Source of the DNA: Impatiens glandulifera
Lineage: Eukaryota; Streptophyta; Magnoliopsida; Ericales; Balsaminaceae
Direction of reading: 5' to 3'
NCBI RefSeq assembly: GCF_907164915.1
Contig: NC_061866.1
Location: 20,700,429 to 20,764,428 of the forward strand
DNA length: 64,000 bases
In this document: piece after piece, positions 44,276 through 56,460 of the stretch
Layout of the letters: each line of letters starts with the position of its first letter
Numbering within the stretch: position 1 is the first letter of the stretch
Translations under genes and position numbers: made by a program
The notes under the pieces: generated by a model
Database searches by the model: none
What the model was told of the DNA's origin: nothing
Seen by the model: the letters and a program-made list of their open reading frames with translations, nothing else

Positions 44276-45370
44276 TCAGGATCCTCGGTCTAGATGTTAG
44301 GGTCCCTTAATCGAGGTACTAAGGACTCTTGGTCCTTGGATGATCTTACTAGTATATGAGTAAAAACCTACCGGTTTTAGACTAGTATAGGGCTAGGTTT
44401 CTCGTTCGAGGTGTATAAACTTCTCAGTCCTGGACTAACTTTGGGCTAAGTTCCTCGGTCATGGGTTTGGGACTATCGATCCTAGGGTTTGGGATTCTCG
44501 ATCCTAATCTTGGGATTCTCTGTCCCAAGGTTAGACCTCTCGGTCCTAGGTCGGACTTCTCAGTCCTATGTAATAATTCTCGATTGGACCTCTCGATCCT
44601 AACTTAAGAATAGGGGTGCAAACGAACCGAATCGAACCGAATAATACAAAAAAAAATGATATTCGAACTCGAGCTCGAAAATTATGAATGGTATTCGAAT
44701 TCGATTCGAAGTTCGATAATTCAATAAAATTTGGCTCGAGCTCGATTCGAAATAAAGTTCGAACTCGAGTTCGATTCGAATTGTTCGAACCTTGATTCGA
44801 ACAATTTCGAATCATAGCTCGAAATAATTCAAATTCGAGTTCGATTCGAAATATGTGAACATATTAATTCGAGTTCGATTCGAAATATGTGAACATATTC
44901 AAATTCGAGTTCGATTCGATTCGAAAGAAATAAAAATAAAAAATATATAAATATTAAATGAAAGTTCGCGAGCGGCTCGTGAATAATCGAACAAAATAAT
45001 TTGGGTTCGAGTTCGGCTCGAAATATTATCGAACATATTCGAATTCGGCTCGAATTCGATAGATTCGAACTCGAATCAAATATATAGAGAGCCGGTTCGA
45101 AAAGCTCGTGATACAGCTCGGTTCGTTTGCACCTCTACTTAAGAACATCGGTTGGACCTCTCGGTCCTAGCCCAAGAACATCGGTCCTAGGCTAAGGACA
45201 TCAGTCGGACGACTTGGTCATATGTTCGATTTTTCTTTGTCTTAAATTTTAGTCCAGACCGAGGATCCTCCGTCCGATCTCTCATAACTAGGCTAAGAAC
45301 TTCAGTCCTCAAGAACACCAAAGTTCAGTATTTTTAAATTAGTTTTTTAACTCTAATTCTTTGATCCAAG
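44276..45370. repeat. mosaic block 4, copy 1, split by a hAT MITE
   Basis: Short degenerate repeats built on CTCGGTCCTAGG, GGACCTCTCGGTCC and AAGAACATCGGTCGGAC. It recurs at 47740-48360. The MITE occupies 44611-45137. Confidence 0.75.
44611..45137. mobile_element. non-autonomous hAT element (MITE)
   Basis: 527 bp with terminal inverted repeats TAGGGGTGCAAACGAACCGA and, at the right end, its complement with two mismatches (TCGGTTCGTTTGCACCTCTA). It is flanked by an exact 8-bp duplication CTTAAGAA (44603-44610 and 45138-45145), the hAT signature. The interior is made largely of TTCGAA/GAGCTCGAA words, and one unit of about 50 bp (ATTCGAGTTCGATTCGAAATATGTGAACATATT) is repeated. No transposase. 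Confidence 0.9.
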
Positions 45371-45850
45371 AGCTTGGGTAGCTTCACAAATTTCCTAGAA
45401 ACATGTTGATTATCATCTTAAGGTATCAATCGACCTGGATGATGATTAATTTAATCAAAACAGTTTGTGATAAAAATTTGGGTTTTTGATTTAAAAGTTA
45501 ATTTTGAAGTGAAAGGAGTTATCTAATAGCTTCCTTATATCACATATACTTGATTGGTATCAAAACAAAAACACTAGTTGTTCGTTTTAACCAATAAAAG
45601 AAATCAAAATTTCAATTTAAAAAAAAATTGATTTTGTTCAAACATAATCAAGATGGATCAAACATGATCCAAACTGTTTCCTAACATGTTTACAATCATG
45701 TTGAGAAGCTTTATGTGTTGTGATTCGATCGAATTATCCCAAGAACAACAAACCCGTTTTTTATTTTTGAAACTCAAATTTGAGTTTTTTATTTAGTTCA
45801 TTTGATCGGTTCTATCATTTCTAGATAGTTTATATATCATCTAGGGATGA
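45371..45850. repeat. mosaic block 5, copy 1
   Basis: Landmarks CTTTGATCCAAGAG, AACATGTTGATTATCATC, ATCGACCTGGATGATGAT, CATATACTTGATTGGTA and GATGAATTCTCAACCAT. Recurs at 48361-48890 and, inverted, at 32080-32340. Noncoding. Confidence 0.75.
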
Positions 45851-46640
45851 ATTCTCAACCATACAAAACATAAAAAAACAAGCATACAAGCTTATATAAT
45901 TTGAAATATAAAAATTTCAAAGTCAAACTGTAAATATGAATTAGAGGTTGATTGGAACCTTATCAAGGATTGGTAAACACTCCTTGATCCTTAGTGAAGC
46001 TTTCTAGATGTTCAGATCCAATCTTTGAGACCTTAAACAAAAAATTCAAAAAATCCAAAGCTTTGAAGCTTTAATGGCAGAATTTAATTTTTTTTGATTT
46101 AAGGGTGCTATGTTGGTTCTTTAGTTTCAGAATTATTTTCGGGTGATATGTATATTACACCTAAGTCGGTTGGAGAAGCCAAGTGGGCTGAATAAGTTAT
46201 TGGATTTTGACTCTTCTTGGCTTGTAGTCGTTGGAATAGGCAGTGACGAAGCCTACTATTATAAGGAGAATGATCACCACCGTAGGGTGATCATTCTGAA
46301 CTTTGAATGAGTTAATTTTGTGGACCAACGAGGGAGTTCAAAAAAACCCAAATCAACACGGTTCTTCATACTTCTCCAAAATTCGTCATGATGAAGAAGG
46401 TGATCGAAGCCAAAAACGTCATCGTTTTGATGGCGTCCTAGCATTCTGTCTTGACGATGTGTCATTCGAGCGGTTCGTTAGAATTTCAGCTAAAGGTCAT
46501 TTGATGATCGGTTGCCTCGCGTGTGCATGCTTCCTTCGCTACAATGGGTTGTGTGGAGTGCTCCTGGGCGCTGGATGAAAATTCAGCACTGCTATGAGGG
46601 CCACGAATCCTACTTTAGCAAACCTTCTAGGTTTTGGCTG
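45851..46640. repeat. mosaic block 1, copy C
   Basis: Third copy, about 4.47 kb after copy B, with the same landmarks and more substitutions. The GATCACC...GGTGATC inverted repeat is near 46270. Confidence 0.8.
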
Positions 46641-47740
46641 CACTGTATTACTAATTTAAATTTTATTTTAAAATCTTAAGTGTTTATTTGAAATTGATTT
46701 TTCTTTTACCCTTATGGCTTTAATTTTGATCTATTCAAATAAACAAAATATTAAAATAAATATGACAAATACTATACAAATTTATTTATTTTTATTTTTT
46801 TTTATATTTTTAGGGTTTAAATAAATAATTGTTTTTAGATGAAATGGGTACAACAATTCATTCTAAAAAAAAAATTTCCCTTCATTTTTCTAAAATTATT
46901 TTTAGATAAATGAGTACAATATTTATCTTAAATAATTTTATATTTATTATTTTGACAAATTATTTTAATTAATTAAGCTTTAATTATCACAATAATTAGT
47001 CAAATTAATTGTTTTAATTGGCCTTTGGCCATGGGGTTAATTATTTTACATTATTTATTCAAAAATAAGTCAAAATAAATATTTTAATTTTATAAATTGG
47101 GATGTAAAATTTTAGTGCTTAAACGGGGATTTACTTTAATCAAATCACAATATGATTTTTTAGAAATCTGTTAGTTCAAATTAATTAAACATAATTAATT
47201 TAAAATATTATTTATTTTGAAACAGAGTTGCCAATTAATTTTTTGAAAATCAATTAAAATTGGTGTACGTATACAAATATATCGACCAGAGTTTTCTTTC
47301 AGTTCGTAGTTTGGTGATATTTAGGAAAGGGCTTTCGTGCTTCATCCTCTGTACCCATTTTAAAAACGATATCTACTTATAAAGTTTGGCTTTTGAAAAA
47401 TCGGTCGTATAACGTTTTATTTTACCAATTATTCTTACGGTCCTAAGCATGCAAAAGGTTTGTGCGTTATTTAAATATTGAAACAACAATTTTTAAATGT
47501 TGGTACTTGTTGCTGAAGATTACTCAAGGAGGAAATACATGAAGAATATCATTCATTCTTAAAGTCATTAGGTTTTTGAAATAAACACTAAACAAGTATT
47601 TGGCAAAATAATTTTAGATGACAACATTCCAAAATATTTTTAAAACATTTTCTATTTTTTGAAATTTTAGAAAATGGTTTAGGGGTCCAAAATTAGAAAA
47701 ATAATTTTGGGTTTTGAAAAGTAGAACCAAACAGACCTTA
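46641..47740. repeat. mosaic block 2, copy 2, plus unique tail
   Basis: Block 2 to about 47120, then roughly 600 bp not found elsewhere in the window (CAGAGTTGCCAATTAATTTT, TTCATCCTCTGTACCCATTTT, CCTAAGCATGCAAAAGG). This tail resembles text common in plant Gypsy LTRs; that is impression only. Block 3 is absent from this unit. Confidence 0.6.
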
Positions 47741-48360
47741 GGACCGGAGTCCTATGTCTCGGGCTCGTATTCAATGGTCAAGGTCAAAAGACTCTCAGTC
47801 CAGGTCAAGGAGCCTCTCGATCGAGGCTCGAGATCCTCAGTCTAGGTGTTGGGGTCCCTCAGTCTAGGTGCTAAGGACTCTCGGTCCTTGGATGAGATTA
47901 CCGATCTATGCGTATAAACCTATCGGTCTAGGGTTAGCTAAAGGCTAAGTTATTTGGTCGGGGTGCATAGCCCCATTGATCATAGGTTAAGTTTAATCGG
48001 TCTTAGACTAAAGGAGTTCTCGGACCTAGACTTAGTTCATCGGTCTGGTGTATAAACTCATCAGTCCTAAGTTAAGTTTATCGGTCTTAGGTTAAAAGAA
48101 TTCTGAGTTCTAGGCTAAGATCATTAGTCTGTGTGTATAAACCTATTGGTCCTATGTTAAGTTTCCTGGTCTTATGCTAAAGGAGTTATTGGTCCTAAAT
48201 TAAAATCCTATATCGGACCTCTTTGGCCTAACTCAAGAACATCGGTCGGACGCCTCGGTCCTAGCTTAAGAACATCGGTCGGACTCCTCAGTCCTAATGA
48301 AATCTTCGATCGGACTCCACAATCCTAGGTTAACAAGCCTCGGTCTTTAAGAACACAAAG
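47741..48360. repeat. mosaic block 4, copy 2
   Basis: Same CTCGGTCC and ATCGGTCGGAC text as 44276-45370, without the MITE. Confidence 0.75.
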
Positions 48361-48890
48361 GTTCACTTTTTAAATTCATTTTTTTTGCTTGGATTCTTTG
48401 ATCCAAGGGTTTCGTTAGCTTCATAAAACTCCCAGGAACATGTTGATCATCATCCCAATGTATCAATCGACCTGGATGATGATCAATTTGTTCAAAATAT
48501 TTTGTGATAAAAAAATTGGGTTTTTGATTTTTAAGTTGTTTTGAAGTGTAAGGAGCATCACATAGCTTCCTTATACTACATATACTTGATTTGTACCAAA
48601 ACAAGAACATTGGATGCTTGTTTGAACCAATTCAAGAAATCAAAATTTCAATTTATTTTTAAAATTTTTATTTTGATCAAACTGATCCAGATAGTTTCCC
48701 AACATCATTATAATCATGTTTGGAAGCTTTTGGAGCTGTGATTCAACAGAGTTAGCCTAATAACAGCAAGTCCGTTTTTTTTAATTTAAAATTGGGTTTT
48801 AGTTATTTAGATTGATTGATCGGTTATATCATAACTAGATAGTTTCTAAATTATCTAGGGATGAATTTTCAACCATAAAATACCATAAAC
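48361..48890. repeat. mosaic block 5, copy 2
   Basis: Same landmarks as 45371-45850, ending AACCATAAAATACCATAAACAACAAGCATACAAG. Confidence 0.75.
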
Positions 48891-49640
48891 AACAAGCATA
48901 CAAGATTATATAATTTGAAATATAAAAATTTCAAATTTCAAACTATAAATATGAATTAGAGGTGATGGAAACCTTACAAAGGATTTGAGAACACTCCTTC
49001 ATCCTTATGGAAGCTTTCTAGATGCTTAGATCCAAGCTTTAAGGCTTCAAACTGAAAATTCAAAAAATCCAAAAGCTTGAAGTTTTAATGGCGGATTTTT
49101 GATTTTCTTCGTTTTGAAAGGTATGAGTTGATTCCTTACCTTCGTAATGATCCATGGGAGCTATTTATAGATGTCCAAGATTGGTTGGAGGAGTCAAGTG
49201 GGATGAATCAGCCAAAAATAGTTAATGACATTTTGGTTGTTCTTAAGTCAACTCACCGGAGTAGGTAGTGACGAGTCCTATACTCGTAAGGAGAATGATC
49301 ACCATCATAGGGTGATCATTCTGGGCTTTCAATCAGTCAAAACCGTCGACCAATGGCCGAGTTCCAAAAATCCAAAATCAACAAAGATTATCTGCTCGAC
49401 GTCGCGATGAAGACGAAGGTGGAACTCAAAACAATGTAGTTTTGAGCACTTTCCAGCGTTCCGTTGGCGTTCCGTCAGAAGTTGGCATTACGTTAGCGAT
49501 CTGGATAAAGGATCGTTAGTCGATCAGCTGCCTCGCGTGCGCGCTCCTCCTTGGCTACAACCGGCTACACGGAGCATTCTGAGGCATTTGATGGGATTCT
49601 AGAGTCCATCCGATTGACGCGGTTCTTCCTATAGCATTTT
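48891..49640. repeat. mosaic block 1, copy D
   Basis: Fourth and most diverged copy; the AGAATGATCACCATCATAGGGTGATCATTCT palindrome near 49290 is longer here than in the other copies. Confidence 0.8.
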
Positions 49641-49793
49641 CTTCTATTTTTGGCAATACCTGGTTACAGATTTATTTTTATTTTAAAACCTTAAGGGTTT
49701 GTTTGAAAAAAAAATTCTTTCTCCCTTTTGACTTTAATTTTGATACATTTAAATACACAAAATATTTAAATAAATATGCCAAATATTTTACCA

Positions 49794-49860
<67 letters not shown>

Positions 49861-50259
49861 GGGTTAAATAAATAATTGTTTTAGATGAAATGGATACAAC
49901 AATTCATTCTCAATTATTTATTTTTGTCCCTTAATTTTTCTAAAAATATTTATAGATAAACAAAAACAACATTTATCTTAAAAATTTATTTTTATTATTT
50001 TCACCATTTCCTAATTAATTAGGTTATAATTATCATAACAATTAGCCTAATTAATTTTTTTAATTAGTTTTTGGTCATGAGGTTAATTATTTTAATATAA
50101 TAAATTGGGATGTAGATTTTTAGTGCTTATAGAGTACCCCTCTTGAATCGAGTTTGAATAAAAATAAAACTGTTTTGAAAACGCTAATTTGGGTATGATA
50201 TCTAACACTAGGTTATCTGATCCAATTTATAATGAGGGAGTTAGGAAATATGGAACATG
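49641..50259. repeat. mosaic block 2, copy 3, with (TA)n, and start of block 3
   Basis: Block 2 interrupted by a (TA)n microsatellite of about 60 bp at 49797-49857, then the start of block 3 from about 50140 up to the solo-LTR target. Confidence 0.75.
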
Positions 50260-50264
50260 TAGTT

Positions 50265-52492
50265 TGTTGGGTCAAATTATTTTGACTAAGGATCAAAGTA
50301 TACTGACTAATATAATTTTGATGATGAGTTGGTATAAAACTTAAATTAAGTCGTCTAATTGTTTTTGGTGCAGGTGTATCGAAAACATGTCATATTAGAC
50401 TAAGTTTGAATGAAGTTCATTAGACTTATTGGTTATTAGACGCATAGAGTTAGACGTGCAGTCTATCAGACGTAGTTAGACGTGTAGTCTAAAAGATGCA
50501 TAGTTAGACGTGTAGTCTAACAGATACGCAGTTAGACGTGCAATTTAACAGATGCATAGTTAGACGTGCAGTCTAACAGATACGTAGTTAGACGTGCAGT
50601 CTAACAGATACGTAGTTAGACGTGCAGTCTAACAGATACGTAGTAAGACGTGCAGTCTAACAGATACGTAGTTAGACGTGCAGTCTAACAGATACGTAGT
50701 TAGACGTGCAGTCTAATAGATACGTAGTTAGACGTGCAGTCTAACAGATACGTAGTTAGACGTGCAGTCTAACATATACGTATTTAGACGTGCAGTCTAA
50801 CAGATACGTAGTTAGACATGCAGTCTAACAGATACGCAGTTAGACGTACATTCTAACAGATACGCAATTCGACGTGCAGTCTAACATATGCGTAGTGAGA
50901 CGTGCAGTCTAACAGATACGCAGTTAGACGTGCAGTCTAACAGGCGTAGTTAGACGTGCAGTCTAACAGATACGTAGTTAGACATGCAATCTAAGAGAGA
51001 CGTAATTAGACGTGTAGTCTAACAAATACGTAGTTAAACGTGTAATTTAATAGATACGTAGTTAGACGTGCATTCTTACAAATAAGTAGTTAGATGTGCA
51101 ATCTAACAGATATGTAGTTAGACGTGCACTCTAACAGAGACGTAGTTAGACGTGTAGTCTAACAAATACGTAGTTAGACGTGCAATCTAATTGATACGTA
51201 GTTAGATGTGCAGTCTAACAAATGAGAGTTAGACGTGTAGTCTAACAGATACGTAGTTAGACGTACAATCTAACAGATACGTAGTTAGATGTATAGTCTA
51301 ACAGATACGTAGTTAGATGTGCAATCTAACATATGATAGTTAGACGTGCAGTCTAAATCCTTCAGATTAGTCTGAAGGGAAACGTAATTAGACGTGGCAT
51401 CTAACTGATGAGAGTTAGACCTGCAGTCTAACTCCTTCAGATTAGTCTGAAGGGAAACGTAGTTAGACGTGTCATCTAACAGATGAGAGTTAGATGTGCA
51501 GTCTAACTCCTTCAGATTAGTCAAAAGGGAACCGTAATTAGACGTGTCGTCTAATTCCATTAGACCTGGTGGTCTAATGGATCCTACTATTAGACGGGGG
51601 CGTCTAACTTCATTAGACTTTTCAGTCTAAGTGAAAAACGTTTAATGCCACGCTTAAGCAGTTGATTGAAGCTAGCATCCGTCTACCCACGATCAACTAG
51701 TTGTATGCTACTTCTGCTCCACTTTTCAGTGCAGAACAGTACGACAGTCAGTTGCAACCAATTAACTAATGCTACATAAGCAAATATTCTTCCCACTACT
51801 TGTTTCTTGCAGCAATATCCTAGAAGAATATTTGGCACACTACCAGATTGGTACGGACACGATCCTGGTGCTTAGAGTCTACTGTACCTGTGTACTATGG
51901 AGGTGTTCCAATGGAAGTTTGTCACGTGTCATTATAGAAGATTCGACTGTTGGTACCTGCTCTCTATTTAAAGATCTTCAAGGACAATGGATGAATGGTC
52001 GTTGGACACTAAAAAATACGCATACGAACGAACTTGCAATCTCACGAATTTCTTTCTTGCTTTACTGTGTGTACATCAAGAGACAGAGTTAGAATCAAAG
52101 TATTATCTAGCTGAGTGATATTCTTCAATATATTTTAAGTTGAACAGAGTCTGTTCTGTTCAACAGTTAGCTAGCCGTGCAACTGTATTTGATTCTAAGA
52201 AACATATAGTGAATCCTTCTGGTGGTTGGAAGAAGGGGTGATGTAGGAGAGTTTGCTCCGAACATCCATACACAAACTGCTGTTTCATTTACATTCTGTC
52301 ATTCATTCTCTCGTTGCTTCTTAGCTTCAAACCTGAGCAAACGTTTCCGCACTTGAATCGTTCAAGAGTTTGCAAGGGTTTGTGAAAATAGAAAGTGATT
52401 TAAATGCCTAACAGGATTTCTATCAAATCATTTATCTGAAGTCGTAATCAATAGCCAGACCCCCGTGTCTATCAATTACGCCGATCCTATCA
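50265..52492 (+). mobile_element. solo LTR of the pol-less Sirevirus family
   Basis: 2228 bp, TGTTGGGTC to GATCCTATCA, flanked by an exact 5-bp duplication TAGTT (50260-50264 and 52493-52497). There is no internal sequence, so it arose by recombination between two LTRs of one insertion. TATA-like CTATTTAAAG lies near 51963. The orientation matches the element at 32853-40584. Confidence 0.93.
50450..51550. repeat. expanded minisatellite in the solo LTR
   Basis: About 1.1 kb of the same 27-28 bp unit (ACGTAGTTAGACGTGCA plus GTCTAACAGAT), roughly 1.7 times the length of the array in the other LTR. The compound units with CCTTCAGATTAGTCTGAAGG again lie at its right end (51355-51530). Confidence 0.92.
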
Positions 52493-52497
52493 TAGTT

Positions 52498-53770
52498 TGT
52501 CACGGTTGGAGTGACCTACTAATACTATACATAACATTCGTCGAGGGATTCCTAGCGTTGCTTTAGAAAATCATTTCCTTGGTGTTTATCCTAACAAGGA
52601 TGATTCTTGAAAATCCTATTTTACAGAACTTAACAAAGTATCCGTAAAATCTATGAGATAAAGGTGATCTTAGGATTGAAACATCAATTCCTATTTAGCA
52701 TTAATATCAATAGATTATTCATATCTTAGTCATATATAAATGGATAATATTTTTTACGGAAGTTAACAAACTTTCCGTAGAACTCACACACTGGTGAGGC
52801 GGGAAATGATCATGTATAAATGATTGTGGTGACATCGATAGATATTCTTTTGTATCATCGTAAATGGGGAACATATCGGAGAATGGGATCGGAACATGAT
52901 TATATTAGAGAATGGGACTACATTAGAGTACCTATCACAAGATAGGTTTTCGAACAGGACTTTGTTAGATTACCTATCGGAGGATAGGATTTAAACAAGA
53001 TAATATACAAATAATCGATGTGCTTGACAACAAACAAGGCTTGAATACCTATCAAGGGATAGGGTTTGGAATACCATTACGAAAGATAGAGTTTTGCTGA
53101 AGTACCTATCGAGTGATAGGATTTTGTTCAAGGACCTATCAAGGGATAGGGATTTGTGATTATCAGATGGTTGAGTTTGGGCAGTATCATGTAAGAATGA
53201 TCGTTGTGCTTGTTGACAAACAAGGCTTTAATGCTTATGTGATTTGGGAAATGTACTTATTGAAGAATAGGGTTTTGACCGGATACCTATCAAGTGATAT
53301 GGTTTTCTTGAATACCTATGTGAGTGATAGAGTTTGAGATACCCATTCGAGCGATAGGGTTTTGTTTGAGGACCTATCAAGGGATAGGGTTTTGTGATAA
53401 CTATATGGATGACAATGTTTGGTTACTAATTCGAGCGATAGGGTTTTGTTTGATTGGATCATGTACGAATGATTTATGGGTTTGTCGATAGACAAGGCTT
53501 TGGGACCTATCAACAAATAGAGTTTGGGGTACCTATTCGAGTGATATGGCTTTATTTACCTATTCGGGCGATAGGGTTTCGTGTTATTGGATCATGTACG
53601 AATGATCACCAGATTTATTGATAGACAAAGCTTTGGGGCCTATCAATAGATAGAGTTTGGGATACTTATTCCAATGTTAGGGTTTTTGTATTTGAGATAT
53701 TTAGTCGAAGTGATGTTGCGGGAAAGGATACCTATCATGAGATAAGGCTTTAGCGGAATTGTATATTAAC
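52498..53770. repeat. mosaic block 3, copy 2
   Basis: Continues the block interrupted by the solo LTR: GTCACGGTTGGAGTGACCTACTAAT, then CCTATCGAG/GATAGGGTTTTG units and GATCATGTACGAATGATC phrases. About seven more TAGGGTTT words occur between 53060 and 53690. Confidence 0.75.
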
Positions 53771-54664
53771 AATGCCTAGACCTATTAGTTGAAGTGATGA
53801 TAAGAAAAGTTGGATTTTATATTATAAAATATGTGAGGAGATGGGTTGTTTGATCAAAGTGAAGTTAATATCTCGAGATAAGAGGTCAATTGAGATTTGT
53901 AGATAAATATTGAATGAGATGCTTGGTTAGTCGAAGTGAACGTAATCTCTCAAAATAAGAGGTCAATTGAGATTTATGAATAAATATTAAATGAGATGGT
54001 TGGTTAGTCGAAGTGAAAATATAAGTTAATGAGATGAGAGGTCGATTGGGGATGTGTGGGCCAAAATGAGAGTAAAAGAGTTTGATAATATAAAATAATA
54101 TTTTAAATTAATTATTTAGTGAATGATTAATTGGATTAGGAGTGGGTGAATCTTTAAGAATGATTTTTTTACTTTTGAGGTAGAATCCTTATTAGTCTCT
54201 TTTTTTTGGATGTTTTAAGCTTACTTTAACGTTAACGTAAATATGGCCCAAATTATGTATAACGTCTTTGATATATTTGAAAGGAGATGGTTCACAAATA
54301 TATTTAATAAAATATTTTTTGTTTTTTGGTGTTAAAATTATTAATTATATATATATAATTTATAAAATATAATAAATAAGTAATATATAAATATTCAAAT
54401 AATAAAACCACAAAAGATATTTTAAGTGGAGTCTACTGAGAGATCTTAGTTGATATTAGACAAGAAACAAGACTATTAACATAATCATTAAACACTTATA
54501 AGGTCTCTAGGCCATCTCACTGTGAATACGTCTTGCAATTTGAATTTCTTTAGGCATAATTGTCTCAGATTTAACGTGAATGGTATAGAGATTAGTGTCT
54601 TTAAATAGACCGACTAAATAAGCCTTAACCGTCTCCTAGAGAGAAACTCCGGTAAACTCTAAAA

Positions 54665-54714
<50 letters not shown>

Positions 54715-56460
54715 GTATTATTAATTATATAATGTTATTAATCTTATTTTTTACTTTTTTTTTCTTCTTTATATTTATAATTTAAGGGCCACCAAATTTA
54801 AATTTGTATTAGCCCCGAATATCTGAGAATTAGTAAATTTAATTAATTAATAAAAAATGTTTTTTTTTCTTATATTATTTATAAGTAAATAAATTAAATT
54901 AATAAATATTTAAAAATTGACATTATAATTATATATATATATATAACCTTAACCATTCAAGAATTAATAATTTTTATCACTAAAAACTTAATTTAAACAT
55001 ATTAAAATAATAAATATTTATTATATATTTAAAAAATACAAATAATATACATATATATATATATATATATATAATTAATAATATAAGAGCTTGAATATCT
55101 ATACAAATATTTGTTAAAATTGAGTTTAATTAATTGGGAAAGGAATTAAAAATATATATATTATTTTATTTCTGTATTTATTATAAAAATAAATATAAAT
55201 AAAATTAATAATTCGAAATTTATTTAAAATAGTATTAAAAATTAACATTAATATATATAATTAACCTAATATTGCAAGAATTAATAAATTTAAATATATT
55301 GAAATATTTAATATTTATTATATATATAAGTGTTTTTCAAAATTATTATTCATATAAATTATATATGTATATAGAGGTTAAAATGTTCAAGATACATAAT
55401 TAAGACTAATATTTAAATCCCGTACAAAAATGATATTGGTGGTTAAAATTTGCGAAAGAGATTAATTGTTTGATCGAAGTATTAGTAAGGTCACGAGATG
55501 AGAGGTCGATTAAGATTGGTGGATAAATTTATAATTAAATAATCGATTAGTCGAAATAAAAATAGTGTCACGAAATGGGAGGTCGATTTTGGGGATTTGT
55601 GGGCTAAAGTGGGGATAAAAGAGATTAACCGAAGTGAAAGTATAAGGTCATGGGACGAGAAAGGTCGATGGGTGGATAAATGTGGAATGAGATGGTTTTA
55701 ATTAGTTGAAATGATGATAAAAAAAGTTGGGTTATATATTGTAAAATATGTGAGGATATGAATTGTTTGATCGAAGTAAAGGTAATATTTCGAAATAAGA
55801 GATCAATTGAGATTGGTGGATACATGTTAAATAAGATGGTTGGTTAGTCGAAGTGAATGTAATGTCTCGAAATAAGAGGTCAATTGAGATTGGTGGATAA
55901 ATGTTAAATGAGATAGTTGGTTAGTCGAAGTGAAAATAAAGTAACAAAATGAGAGGTCGATTGGGGATTGGAGGACCAAAATGAAGGTAAAAAAGTTTTA
56001 TAATGTTAAAAATGGTTGATTTAATCAAAAATAAAAAAGTAAGGTTAGGAGATGAGAGGTCGATGTGGTGGATAAATGTGAAATAAGATGGCTTGATTAG
56101 TTGAAATGAGGAAAAGAAAAATTGGATTGTATATTGTAAATTATTTGAGGAGATGAGTTGTTTGACTAAAGTTAATATAAAATCTTGATAGATGAAAGGT
56201 CAATTGAGATTGATGAATAAATGTTAAATTAGATATTTTTGTTAGTCAAAGTAAAAATAAAGTCATATAAGATGATAGATCAATCGAGTATGATTGGTGA
56301 GCCTAAACGAAGGTAAAAGAGTTTGTTAATGTTGAAAATGGTTAATTTGATCAAAGTGAAATTATAAGGTTACGTGACAAGAGATCGATTCAGATTAATG
56401 AATAAAAATATAGAATACAATGGTTGGTTAGACGAAAATGAGGATAAGAAATTCAGGTGG
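53771..56460. repeat. degenerate tandem array with AT-rich centre
   Basis: 53771-54110 and 55430-56460 consist of units such as AAGAGGTCAATTGAGATTGGTGGATAAATGTTAAATGAGATGGTTGGTTAGTCGAAGTGA, roughly 80-100 bp each. They are related to the array at 1170-3010. The middle (54110-55430) is AT-rich with (TA)n at 54668-54709, 54935-54953 and 55050-55072 and no other signal. Confidence 0.7.

Noticed and set aside
50450..51550. CRISPR-like regular repeats
   Set aside because: The units are directly joined with no unique spacers, diverge by substitution, lie inside an LTR of a plant retrotransposon, and there are no cas genes.
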